A DNA stretch of 16,266 nt from JBDSSS01 sp038224055 (GTDB taxonomy: Bacteria > Actinomycetota > Actinomycetes > Actinomycetales > Dermatophilaceae), in assembly GCA_038224055.1 (NCBI GenBank), contig JBBRGO010000045.1, positions 1-16,266 on the forward strand, read 5' to 3'. The notes beneath the pieces are model-generated. The model was not told the origin of the DNA. It saw only the letters and a list, made by a program, of their open reading frames with translations, and ran no database searches. Made by a program: the position numbers and the translations under genes. Below are positions 1 to 10,182 of the stretch, in pieces (within the stretch, counting starts at the first letter, position 1; each line of letters opens with the position of its first letter).

Positions 1-780
<780 letters not shown>

Positions 781-835
781 TGTTCCATCGCCTCCTGTCG
801 GTCCGGCACCAGGACGCCGGACGTATCCGCACGTG

Positions 836-866
836 ACGTTACCCCAGCGACCGGGTGCGGAAGCAA
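836..866 (-). promoter_or_regulatory. candidate gltA promoter
   Basis: Reading the minus strand, TTGCTT (866-861) and TAACGT (841-836) form a -35/-10 pair with a longish 19-bp spacer, about 50 bp upstream of the gltA GTG. TAACGT fits the actinobacterial TAnnnT pattern. The gap 781-942 holds no gene and no clear terminator, so gltA could also be read through from dapC. Weak evidence, based on motif match only. Confidence 0.3.
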
Positions 867-942
867 GGCGGTCCACCCGCGCCAACTGACGGGTAACCCA
901 TCCCGGGACGTGTCGGGGCGCCGGGAGGTGCCCACCGACCGG

Positions 943-2084
943 TCAGAGACGGGCACAGGCCGCGGCGATCCGCTCATCGGTGGCGGTGAGGGCGATCCGC
1001 ACGTGACGGCTGCCGGCCGGCCCGTAGAAGGATCCCGGCGCCACGAGGATGCCGCGCTCGGCCAGGTCGGCGACCGTCGTCCAGCAGTCCTCGTCGCGGG
1101 TCGCCCAGAGGTAGAGGCCGGCCTCGGACAGCTCGACGCGCAGGCCGGCCCGGGCGACCGCCTCGAGCAGGAGGGCACGCCTGCGTCCGTATGCCGCTCG
1201 CTGCGTCGCGACGTGCGTGTCGTCGCGCAGGGCGACCGCCATGGCGTGCTGGACCGGCGCCGGCACGATCATCCCCGCATGCTTGCGCACCTCGAGGAGG
1301 CGTCCGACGATCGCCGGGTCGCCGGCGACGAAGGCCGCGCGGTAGCCGGCGAGGTTGGACTGCTTGGACAGGGAGTAGACGGCAAGCAGCCCCGTGTGGT
1401 CTCCGTCGCAGACGTCCGGGTGCAGGATGCTCGGCGTCGTCGTGTGGCCCGACCCCTCCGGGCCATCGGCCGTGTCACGCCAGTCGAGCTCGGCGTAGCA
1501 CTCGTCGCTCGCGACGACGACGCCGTGGTCGCGGGCCCACCTGACGACCTTTCGCAGGTGTGGGACGCCGAGCACTTGACCGTGCGGGTTGCCAGGGCTG
1601 TTGAGCCACAACAGTTTTGGCGTCGTCCTGGCCGTCGCCGGGCCGAGGCTGGTCAGGGACTGGACGACGACCGGGGTGGCCCCGGCGATTCGCGCACCGA
1701 CGTCGTAGGTGGGGTAGGCGACCGCGGGGATGCCGACGATGTCACCTGCGCCCAGCCCGAGCAGCGTCGGCAGCCAGGCGACGAGCTCCTTGGAGCCGAT
1801 CGTGGGCAGGACGGCGTCGTGACCCAGGCCGGCGACGCCACGGCGTCGGGCGAACCACTCGCCGATGGCCGCCCGGAGGTCGGTGGTGCCGGCGGTGAGC
1901 GGGTACCCGTGGGCGTCGGAGGCCGCCGCGAGCGCGGCACGCACGGCGTCCGGTGTCGGGTCGACGGGGGTCCCGACCGAGAGGTCGACGATCCCACCCG
2001 GGTGGGCCGCCGCCCGCGCCTTGGAGGGGGCGAGGGAGTCCCACGGGAAGTCGGGGAGGTCGAGCGGCTTCAGCGGGCGCTCAC
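943..2084 (-). CDS. dapC: succinyl-diaminopimelate aminotransferase DapC; start disrupted (apparent frameshift)
   Basis: This is a PLP-dependent class I/II aminotransferase that would convert N-succinyl-2-amino-6-ketopimelate plus glutamate to N-succinyl-LL-diaminopimelate, for lysine and peptidoglycan. Counting from the CTG at 2073 gives 376 residues: DLSVGTPVDPTP near 30-41, NSPGNPHG at 158-165, SDECYAELDW at 189-198, the PLP lysine in YSLSKQSNLAGYR (K237) and carboxylate-binding R359. The length is normal. The oddity is the start. The main frame (from ...PLKPLDLPDFPWD) has no ATG or GTG near its beginning. A GTG at 2084, overlapping the fdxA stop as GTGA and 8 nt after AGGAG (2093-2097), reads V-S-A-R-stop. 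One extra base in the CCC run, or a lost GCCC repeat unit, would join the two frames. The next in-frame ATG (2277) lies deep inside fdxA and is unlikely. I took 2084 as the biological start; the in-frame part is 943-2073. Family call secure, start uncertain. Confidence 0.88.
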
Positions 2085-2407
2085 TCGTCGTGCTCCTGCG
2101 GCGGGAGGGCCTCGATGAGGGGGTGGTCCTTGTCGATGACGCCGAGCTTGGCGGCCCCGCCCGGGCTGCCGAGGTCGTTGAAGAACTCGACGTTCGCGTT
2201 GTAGTAGTCGGCCCACTGCTCGGGCACGTCGTCCTCGTAGTAGATCGCCTCGACCGGGCAGACCGGCTCGCAGGCACCGCAGTCCACGCACTCGTCGGGG
2301 TGGATGTAGAGCGACCGCTTGCCCTCGTAGATGCAGTCGACCGGACACTCCTCGATGCACGCCCTGTCCTTCAGGTCGACACACGGCTGAGCGATGACGT
2401 AGGTCAT
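2081..2407 (-). CDS. fdxA: seven-iron ferredoxin (3Fe-4S plus 4Fe-4S)
   Basis: This is a 108-residue cytosolic electron carrier of the bacterial 7Fe ferredoxin family (FdxA/FdxC). The cysteine pattern is complete. C9, C17 and C50 match the [3Fe-4S] ligands; C21, C40, C43 and C46 match the [4Fe-4S] ligands; C25 is the extra non-ligand cysteine common in the family. Ligand roles come from family knowledge and the spacing is visible. The acidic C-terminal tail, rich in Tyr, Asn and Asp (near 67-80), is typical of actinobacterial members. ATG at 2407 follows AGGAGG (2418-2423) with a 10-nt gap. The stop overlaps the GTG of dapC as GTGA, so the two are co-transcribed and probably translationally coupled. 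The fdx-dapC pair matches Rv1177-Rv1178 of Mycobacterium tuberculosis. The electron-transfer partner cannot be told from sequence. Confidence 0.96.
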   Translation of the reverse strand: MTYVIAQPCVDLKDRACIEECPVDCIYEGKRSLYIHPDECVDCGACEPVCPVEAIYYEDDVPEQWADYYNANVEFFNDLGSPGGAAKLGVIDKDHPLIEALPPQEHDE

Positions 2408-2435
2408 GGAAGCGGGACCTCCTGCTGTGGAGCGG

Positions 2436-2472
2436 TTCGAGGGCGGGTGCTGCTCCGCCTAGTATGCCGGAC
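2436..2472 (+). promoter_or_regulatory. promoter of the GNAT gene (leaderless), inside a 65-bp divergent region
   Basis: TAGTAT at 2460-2465 is a good -10 hexamer (TAnnnT), followed by exactly 7 nt and then ATG at 2473, which is the classic actinobacterial leaderless layout. TTCGAG at 2436-2441 is a weak -35 with an 18-bp spacer. The same bases on the minus strand read CATACT, a plausible -10 for fdxA, so the two promoters may overlap back to back. No Shine-Dalgarno sequence precedes either candidate GNAT start. Confidence 0.5.
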
Positions 2473-3522
2473 ATGAACGGCGATCCCACGCACGACCCCA
2501 CCCTCGAGACCGCCGGTCACCGGCTCTCCGCCGCCCTCACCATCGGCCACCGGGTCGTCGTGCGCTACCGCCTCGAGCCGGGGCCGGGGGCGAGCGCCAC
2601 GGACTTCATCGGCGAGCTCGTGGCTCGCAACACCGACTTCCTCGTCGTCGACACCCCCACGGAGCGGGTCAAGCTCATCCGCGCCGACGTCGTCGCCGCC
2701 AAGGACGTCCCCCCGCGGGCCGAACGAGCCGGAGCCGCCCACGTCCGGGTCTCGGCCGACGACCTCGAGAAGCTGATGGCCGACGGATGGGTGCCGACCG
2801 AGCGGGCCGAGCTCGGTGGCTGGCTGCTCCGCGCCGCCGCCGGCTTCACCGGCCGCGCCAACTCCGTTCTGCCGGTGGGCGACTCGACGCTCGACATCGC
2901 GAAGTCGGTCGACTTCTGCGAGCGGTGGTATGCCGCTCGGGACCTCCCCGCGCTCTTCCAGCTGCACGGCCCGGCCGGCTTCTCCGAGGCCGACTCAGCC
3001 CTTGGGCGCGAGCTCGTCGACCGTGGCTACGTCCCGGGCCCGGGACATCCCGACTGGGAGCGCATCCTCGTCCTGACGGGCGCCTCCGCCGCAGTCCCCC
3101 CCCTGACGACCGAGTCGGCACCCGTCACCGCGGAGGCAGAGGTCGGAGCCGAGTGGCTGATGGCCTACGGCGAGCAGCGCCCCATCGTGCCGGGGGTCAC
3201 CGAGTCGGTGCTGAGCGGGAGCCAGGGCCAGCTCTTCCTGTCGGTGCGCGACGAGCAGAGCCGCCGCATCGTCGGCCTCGCCCGGATGGCGATCCACGTC
3301 GGCTGGGCCGGTCTCTTCGGCGTGTGGGTCCACCCGGACCACCGCCGGTCCGGTCTCGCCCGCGCCATCGTGTCGGCCGCGGCCATGGTCGCGCGGGAGA
3401 ACAACATGCCGGCCATGTACCTCCAGGTCTCCGCCGACAACGCGGCCGGGGTCGCCTTCTGGAAGGCCCTCGGCTTCACGACGCACCACGAGTACACCTA
3501 CCTCGGCCGACCCGCCACCTGA
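2473..3522 (+). CDS. two-domain GNAT-family N-acetyltransferase (Rv0428c-like)
   Basis: The protein has 349 residues. The N-terminal part (about 20-80, GHRVVVRYRLEPGPGASATDF... then FLVVDTPTERVKLIRADVVAAKDVPP) looks like the small SH3-like domain found in front of the acetyltransferase in Rv0428c-type proteins. The rest is a GNAT fold, with the acetyl-CoA motif A at about 285-300 (VWVHPDHRRSGLARAI) and the C-terminal ADNAAGVAFWKALGFTTHHEYTY block. The acceptor substrate is unknown; GNATs modify amines on proteins, metabolites or drugs. There is no signal peptide or membrane segment. I chose ATG 2473 over ATG 2464 because the -10 hexamer covers 2460-2465, so a transcript starting at 2473 would be leaderless. 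It is divergent from fdxA and convergent with the VanW gene. Family call strong, function not assignable. Confidence 0.9.
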   Translation: MNGDPTHDPTLETAGHRLSAALTIGHRVVVRYRLEPGPGASATDFIGELVARNTDFLVVDTPTERVKLIRADVVAAKDVPPRAERAGAAHVRVSADDLEKLMADGWVPTERAELGGWLLRAAAGFTGRANSVLPVGDSTLDIAKSVDFCERWYAARDLPALFQLHGPAGFSEADSALGRELVDRGYVPGPGHPDWERILVLTGASAAVPPLTTESAPVTAEAEVGAEWLMAYGEQRPIVPGVTESVLSGSQGQLFLSVRDEQSRRIVGLARMAIHVGWAGLFGVWVHPDHRRSGLARAIVSAAAMVARENNMPAMYLQVSADNAAGVAFWKALGFTTHHEYTYLGRPAT

Positions 3523-3549
3523 CCTCGAGCACCCCCGCGCCCTCCCCTT

Positions 3550-3597
3550 GGTTCGATGTATCTGCGCGCCCCCCCGGGCGCGCAGATACATCGAACC
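3550..3597. terminator. perfect 48-bp palindrome between convergent genes, probable bidirectional terminator or dispersed repeat
   Basis: Two 22-base arms are perfectly complementary around a CCCC loop (3572-3575). The outer arm reads GGTTCGATGTATCTGCG and the inner part is GC-rich. The element lies 27 bp after the GNAT stop and 35 bp before the VanW stop, where a two-way terminator is expected. There is no U-tract on either side, which is usual for actinobacterial hairpin terminators. The full symmetry, including AT-containing outer arms, is unusual for a simple terminator. Confidence 0.75.
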
Positions 3598-3632
3598 GCG
3601 CGAGAGGACGACAAGAAGGGGGCTGGGCTGAC

Positions 3633-5327
3633 TCAGCCGGCCGCAGGGGCCGTGCAGGTGATCCGGTCGGCGGCGGCATACCCCGTCGTGAAGCTCTCGG
3701 ACCGCTCCCGGCGCGTCGAGCCGTGCGCGTACCACTCCCGGCGCACCGTGACGTCGAAGCCGGCCTCGGGCTGTTGCGGCACGCAGCTGGCCGAGCCGTC
3801 CCGGATGTCGCGGGGCTTGATGAGGTTGGCCCGGGCACCGGTGACCGCCTTGATGTCCCAGACGCGGGTGCTCCAGACCTGCCCGCGCACCACGCCACCC
3901 TCGACCCAGACCCGCAGCAGCATCCCGTACGGGGTGTCGTTGGTCCACCTGAGCTCCGGACCCGGCCAGCCGGCGGTCGCCTCGCGTCCGACCGGTCCGA
4001 GCCCGACGTGGATGCCGGGTCGGTCGACCTCGTCGATCCTGGCGCCGGCGTCGTACGCGAGCCCGTAGACGACGGCTGCGACCCGGCTGATCCCCCCCGC
4101 AGTCACGCGGGCGAGCCGCCCGTCGACGACGTCGACGCCCTGGCCGTAGCCGTTCGCCGCCGTCCGCTCGCCGAGGCGGGCGTTGAGCCGGAAGGTGCCT
4201 CCGGGCGCGACGTAGGCGCCGGTGACCCGCGCGGCGGCGAGGGAGACGTTCGCGGCCGTCCCGGCATCACCGCGGGGCACCGGCGAGGTCGCGCTCGCGA
4301 CGACCTCGCGCACCCCGACCTTCACCGCGTCCTCGCTCGTGAAGGCGGCCTTCGCGACCACCGGGGTGATCGTCACGGTGCGGGCCGGCGAGGTCAGGGC
4401 CCTGGCGAACAGCCCCGGGATCGCCCCCTCGTCCACGACGCTGCCATCCACTGCGGGCACGAGTCGCGGCACGCCCTTGTCGAAGACCCAGCCCGCGGGC
4501 TTCGCCGGCGTGGTCGCGACCGCGACCTTCGAGGACACGAGGGCCAGCAGGGCCGCCTGGTCGTAGGTCGGCACCAGGCGCCCCTCGGAGGGGACCATGG
4601 TCACGGCGGGGCCGTAGTCAGAGGGCGCGATCGTGGCCCGCGAGCCGCCGGCCACGACGGTGACGGGGCCAGACATCGCCGTCGCCGCGAACCCGGTCGC
4701 CGCCTCCCGGATCGCCTCGGCGCTGACGACGGGCCGGGAGTGGCGCAGCACCGCGACGACGGTGCGCTCGTCGGGGAAGGCACGGCGCAGGGCGAGCTTG
4801 GTGGCGGCGACGTCGAGCGAGCGACCCTGTGTCGGCAGGCTCATCGAGACCATCCCCCGCGGGAAGGTCACCGACCCCTCGACCGCCGCGGTCTCGACGC
4901 TCGGGGCGAGGGCCTCGAGCCTCGCGGTGAGCACGTCGTCGTCGGTGTGCGTGAGCAGGGGGAGCTCGACCGTGTCGGTGAGCTTGGTCCAGACCGCCCG
5001 GGGATCGAGGGTGAAGCCGGTCAGACCCCCGACGGAGCCGGTGACGTCGAGTCCGAGGCCGGAGTGTTCCGGCACGACCTCGAAGGTGTCGTCGGCGCTG
5101 CCGGGCAGGGTCACCGTCATCGGCGAGGTGAGCACGTCACGCGCGCCGCGCCGGATCGCGCTCTCGGCACGCTCGGGCGTCATCCCGCCCACCGCGATGC
5201 CCCCGACGGTCGCGCTGGCCGGGAGGTGCTGGGCCGACCAGAGGCACAGCCCGACCCACGCACCGCCGAGCACGAGGACGGTCACGACGAGTCGCACGAC
5301 CGTGTTTCGGGTCTCGTTCGGTGACAT
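3633..5327 (-). CDS. VanW-family protein with single N-terminal membrane anchor
   Basis: The protein has 564 residues and is probably extracytoplasmic. Residues 11-31 form one hydrophobic segment with a short N-terminal tail, so it is a membrane anchor or uncleaved signal. Residues 40-330 hold repeated alpha/beta segments typical of the peptidoglycan-binding-like region in front of VanW domains (VGGIAVGGMTPERAESAI at 41-58 is the usual entry motif). The VanW domain spans about 350-480: VAPGGTFRLNARLGERTAANGYG at 373-395 and WTNDTPYGMLLRVWV at 461-475. The usual GGGx(C/S)Q core is here AGGISRVAAVVYG (410-422), lacking the Gln. ATG 5327 has GGAG 5 nt upstream. A TATCGT element at 5389-5384 could serve as a -10. 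Despite the name, family members are widespread and are not evidence of vancomycin resistance; their biochemical role is unsettled, probably in the cell wall. Confidence 0.88.
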   Translation of the reverse strand: MSPNETRNTVVRLVVTVLVLGGAWVGLCLWSAQHLPASATVGGIAVGGMTPERAESAIRRGARDVLTSPMTVTLPGSADDTFEVVPEHSGLGLDVTGSVGGLTGFTLDPRAVWTKLTDTVELPLLTHTDDDVLTARLEALAPSVETAAVEGSVTFPRGMVSMSLPTQGRSLDVAATKLALRRAFPDERTVVAVLRHSRPVVSAEAIREAATGFAATAMSGPVTVVAGGSRATIAPSDYGPAVTMVPSEGRLVPTYDQAALLALVSSKVAVATTPAKPAGWVFDKGVPRLVPAVDGSVVDEGAIPGLFARALTSPARTVTITPVVAKAAFTSEDAVKVGVREVVASATSPVPRGDAGTAANVSLAAARVTGAYVAPGGTFRLNARLGERTAANGYGQGVDVVDGRLARVTAGGISRVAAVVYGLAYDAGARIDEVDRPGIHVGLGPVGREATAGWPGPELRWTNDTPYGMLLRVWVEGGVVRGQVWSTRVWDIKAVTGARANLIKPRDIRDGSASCVPQQPEAGFDVTVRREWYAHGSTRRERSESFTTGYAAADRITCTAPAAG

Positions 5328-5394
5328 GAGAGCTCCGCAGGCACAGGACGGTGACGGATGGGACGACAGGGGCGAACCCTCGCACGATAACCCG

Positions 5395-5436
5395 GGCCGC
5401 GCGTACCGTCCCGGACCCCGCCCGGGACGCGCGGCC
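5395..5436 (-). terminator. hairpin terminator after mshB
   Basis: The inner stem CGTCCCGG/CCGGGACG (5407-5414 with 5422-5429) has a 7-nt loop. It is extended by an outer GGCCGCG/CGCGGCC stem (5395-5401 with 5430-5436), with a 5-nt bulge (5402-5406) on one side: 15 base pairs in all. It starts 14 bp beyond the mshB stop, so it most likely ends the mutT-typA-lpqW-mshB transcript before the VanW gene. No U-tract follows. Confidence 0.65.
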
Positions 5437-5449
5437 GATCGGTCGTCGC

Positions 5450-6373
5450 TCAGTCGTCGAGCAGTCCCGTTCCGCCGCCACGGGCGTCGGCGACCACCGG
5501 GGCCCACGTCCGCGGGTCCACCGCGGCATACCCCTCCCGCGCCGTCGTGCGGATGGCAACGAGGTTGGACAGGGCGTGGACCTCCTCCGAGAGCACGATG
5601 ACCTGGGTGGCGTGGGCGCGCAGCGCGTGGGTGCGGACCGCCCGGGCGGCCTCGTCCTGCACGACGCGGGTGACCCGGTCGTCCGCGACGACCGACGGCG
5701 GGAAGGGGTCGTCCGCCACAGGTGGCGAGAGGAGCCGGGAGGTGCGCTCCCCCGGGGCGTGCGACAGCCACTCCACCTCGCCGCGGTATGCCGCTGGGTC
5801 CACGGACCGCAACCAGGCGCGGTCCTCCTCGGCCCAGGAGCGCGGGGTGAGGATCTCGAAGGCCCGCGGCAGCTCGGAGTCGTCGAGCCGGGCCAGGGCG
5901 TCCCGGGTGACCCGGTGGGTCTGCACGTGGTCGGGGTGCGCGTAGCCGCCGTGCTCGTCGTAGGTCACGACGACGTCGGGTCGGAGGCTGCAGACGAGGT
6001 CGGCCACGAGACCGGACGCCTCGTCGGGGTCGGCGTTGACGAAGGCCTCGGGCCGGTCGGCCGCCGGTGAGCCGACCATGCCGGAGTCGCGGTAGCGCGA
6101 CAGCCGGCCCGGGGCGGCGCCGAGGACGTGCATCCTCGCCCCGATCCGGCGCAGCGCCTCGGCGAGCTCGCCGTGGCGGTGCGGGCCGAGCAGGTCGTCG
6201 GGATGTCCCTCGAGGGCGGCGAGCGGCGGGGGGATGACCTCACCCTCCTCTCCGAGCGTGCAGGTGAGCACGTGCACCTCGTCACCGCGAGCCACGTGGT
6301 GGGACATCGCGATGCCGCAGGTCAGCGTCTCGTCGTCGGGGTGGGCGTGGACGAAGAGGAGTCTGCGGGGCAC
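5450..6373 (-). CDS. mshB: N-acetyl-1-D-myo-inositol-2-amino-2-deoxy-glucopyranoside deacetylase (mycothiol synthesis)
   Basis: MshB removes the acetyl group from GlcNAc-inositol, the second committed step towards mycothiol, the main low-molecular-weight thiol of actinobacteria. The protein has 307 residues and a LmbE/PIG-L fold. HAHPDDE at 9-15 supplies the zinc ligands H11 and D14 and the general base D13; AHPDHVQTH at 145-153 supplies the third zinc ligand H146 (roles taken from the M. tuberculosis enzyme). The long insert and C-terminus (THALRAHATQVIV and so on) match MshB better than the related mycothiol-conjugate amidase, though Mca cannot be fully excluded without alignment. Start GTG 6373 has GGAGG 5 nt upstream. 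It is the last gene of the operon, 13 bp after the lipoprotein gene. Confidence 0.92.
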   Translation of the reverse strand: MPRRLLFVHAHPDDETLTCGIAMSHHVARGDEVHVLTCTLGEEGEVIPPPLAALEGHPDDLLGPHRHGELAEALRRIGARMHVLGAAPGRLSRYRDSGMVGSPAADRPEAFVNADPDEASGLVADLVCSLRPDVVVTYDEHGGYAHPDHVQTHRVTRDALARLDDSELPRAFEILTPRSWAEEDRAWLRSVDPAAYRGEVEWLSHAPGERTSRLLSPPVADDPFPPSVVADDRVTRVVQDEAARAVRTHALRAHATQVIVLSEEVHALSNLVAIRTTAREGYAAVDPRTWAPVVADARGGGTGLLDD

Positions 6374-6386
6374 GTGGACCTCCAGG

Positions 6387-8264
6387 TCAGCGGACGGAGA
6401 CGGTGGCGAGGTCAACGATCCCACCGACGGAGTGCTCCTCGTAGTGCGCCACCCCCGGGCCGTGGACGTGCAGGGCCCGGCCGGCGACGAGCGCGACGTA
6501 GCCACCGGCGTCCCGGATGGCGCGATCCGCCTGCCCCCACAGGTCGGCGCGCTCGGTCGCGTCGGGCGTCGCCGCCGCGCGGTCGGCCAGGGCCTGCACC
6601 CTCGCGTCGTCGAAGTAGCCGACGTCCTGGCCGGGGCCCGAGCTGCCGACGTTGGTCCGTGCGTCGAAGAGGGGTGGGAGCACCGCCGCCGCGGACGGGA
6701 AGTCCGGGGACCAGGCACCCCGGAAGACGTCGTAGGCCTGCGCCGCCCCGGGCCTGATGATCAGCGCGTAGTAGTCCTGCGCCGGCACGCTCGAGAGCCG
6801 GACCTCGAAACCGGCGCGCTCCCACCCGACGGCGAGAGCGGCATACGCCTTGTCCGCGAGCACCGACTGCGCGTGGACGACCCGCACCCGCACCGGGAGG
6901 GTGCGTCCGGAGCGCTCGAGCAGGGCCCGGGCGGCGGCCGGATCACCGTCGACCGCCTGACCGGTGGCGGGAAGCAGCCCGGTGTCCGACACCGACGGCG
7001 GGAGCACCGACCAGCTCGGGGCTCCCGCCGGCCCACCGCCGGTGGCGGCGACGTAGGTCGCCCGGTTCGTGGCGAGCGCGAAGGCCGCGCGGACCGTGGG
7101 GTCGGACATCACCGGGCTGCGCTGGTTGAGCGCGAGGTAGTCGACGTTGCCGGTGAAAGGCGTCGTCATCCGGGACGCCAGGCCCGGGGTGGCCTGGTTG
7201 CGCAGGGTGGGCGAGGCGGCCACCCACGAGACGGCGTCGGCGTCCCCGCCCTGACCGTTGAGCAGCCGGGAGATGACCTGGCCCTCGTCGAGACCGGTGG
7301 AGACGGTGACCGTGTCGGGACGAGCCTCGCGGATCGGGTCGCTCTCCCGGTCCCAGTTCTCGTTGCGCACGAGGGTGCCGCCGGCCCCCGGTGTCCACCC
7401 GCTCGCGAACCGGTACGGCCCGGTCGACAGGACCCGGTCGGGGCCGGCCGGGGTGCCCACCGCGCCGGGAGCGGTGGCGCCGGGAGTCGGGTCGACCGCC
7501 CGGCTCGGCGCGAACTCCGGCAGCGCGACGATCATCGGGAAGTCGGGCTCGGGCGCGCGCAGGTGGAAGGTGACCGTGCTCCCCGAGCAGGACACCGCAC
7601 GCTCGAACGCGGTGCGGTTCGTCGTGTCGGAGGGCCCGGTGTAGACCGGCTCCTCGAGGCCCTCGGGGGTGAGCCGGGTCGGCACGTCGAGCAGGTAGGT
7701 CGCGTAGTTCGTGCCCCGCAGACCGGCCTGCGGCTCGAAGGTGCGGGCGACGCCGCGGCGGACGTCCTCGCAGGTCACCGGCGCGCCGTCCTGCCAGCTG
7801 ACGCCGGGTCGGAGGGTGAAGGCCCACGTCCGTCCGGCGTCATCGGGGCTGCCGGTCGTCGTCGCGAGGTCGCCGAGGAGGTCCTGCTGGTGCTCGCCCG
7901 CGCCGTAGCCGGTGAGGGTCCGCACGAAGGTCCGCTGGGCGAAGAACGCCTCCGGGCCGGGGTGCATCCGCTGCGGGTCCCAGGTGCGCACCTCGCCGGC
8001 GACGAGCACCGACAGGTCCCCGCCCGGAGCTGCCGTCGTCGTACCGGTCCGCCGGGAAGATGGCGCCGATGGGGCCGATGGCGCCGACGCAGCCTGGTGG
8101 TCGGTCGCGGACGGAGGCGCGGTCGGGCCGCCGGTGCACGAGGCGGCCCCGACCGCCAGCGCCGTGGCGCCGAAAGCGGTCAGGAGCCGCCCACGGGCTC
8201 CGACAGAACGGCGGACTCCTCTGACATCGCGGACTCCGCGGACTCCGCGGACTCCGCGGACCAA
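6387..8264 (-). CDS. lpqW: LpqW-like family-5 substrate-binding lipoprotein
   Basis: The protein has 625 residues if the TTG at 8264 is used. A long Arg-rich n-region (GVR repeats, residues 2-18) precedes a hydrophobic core and the lipobox VGAASC with acylated C43. A Ser/Ala/Pro linker (SAPSAPSAP) follows, and then a SBP_bac_5 fold from about residue 75: VRTWDPQR, WAFTLRPGVSWQDGAPVTCEDV, STGPYRFASGW, and AYDVFRGAWSPDFPSA near the end. Gene order with typA and mshB matches LpqW of mycobacteria (Rv1166), a binding-protein-like lipoprotein that influences phosphatidylinositol mannoside and lipomannan synthesis and is not known to act in uptake. No permease genes are adjacent. The start is unclear: no ATG or GTG lies in frame upstream of the signal sequence, and TTG is only 6 bp after the typA stop without a good Shine-Dalgarno. 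Ligand unknown. Confidence 0.85.
   Translation of the reverse strand: MVRGVRGVRGVRDVRGVRRSVGARGRLLTAFGATALAVGAASCTGGPTAPPSATDHQAASAPSAPSAPSSRRTGTTTAAPGGDLSVLVAGEVRTWDPQRMHPGPEAFFAQRTFVRTLTGYGAGEHQQDLLGDLATTTGSPDDAGRTWAFTLRPGVSWQDGAPVTCEDVRRGVARTFEPQAGLRGTNYATYLLDVPTRLTPEGLEEPVYTGPSDTTNRTAFERAVSCSGSTVTFHLRAPEPDFPMIVALPEFAPSRAVDPTPGATAPGAVGTPAGPDRVLSTGPYRFASGWTPGAGGTLVRNENWDRESDPIREARPDTVTVSTGLDEGQVISRLLNGQGGDADAVSWVAASPTLRNQATPGLASRMTTPFTGNVDYLALNQRSPVMSDPTVRAAFALATNRATYVAATGGGPAGAPSWSVLPPSVSDTGLLPATGQAVDGDPAAARALLERSGRTLPVRVRVVHAQSVLADKAYAALAVGWERAGFEVRLSSVPAQDYYALIIRPGAAQAYDVFRGAWSPDFPSAAAVLPPLFDARTNVGSSGPGQDVGYFDDARVQALADRAAATPDATERADLWGQADRAIRDAGGYVALVAGRALHVHGPGVAHYEEHSVGGIVDLATVSVR
8211..8262. 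repeat. 9-bp tandem repeat in the lpqW N-terminal region
   Basis: On the plus strand the unit GCGGACTCC occurs three times in a row (8229-8255), followed by a partial copy to about 8261. One more copy lies at 8211-8219, in the same 9-bp register across a diverged unit at 8220-8228. In the minus-strand gene it encodes Gly-Val-Arg triplets in the n-region of the lipoprotein signal. The unit is a multiple of three, so gain or loss of copies keeps the frame. Confidence 0.85.
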
Positions 8265-8270
8265 GGCGGC

Positions 8271-10169
<1,899 letters not shown>

Positions 10170-10182
10170 GAGGGACAGTCTC

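Noticed and set aside
2787..5324. 845-codon open frame on the plus strand
   Set aside because: It runs out of frame through the GNAT gene, through the palindrome, and antisense through the VanW gene. It is open only because stops are rare at this GC content.
3633..5327. Vancomycin-resistance reading of the VanW gene
   Set aside because: No vanA/H/X/R/S-type genes are nearby, and VanW-domain proteins are common in actinobacteria without resistance.
8037..8095. Short GGCGCCGAT-like repeats in the lpqW linker as a CRISPR or mobile repeat
   Set aside because: They simply encode the Ser-Ala-Pro linker after the lipobox; no spacers or inverted ends.
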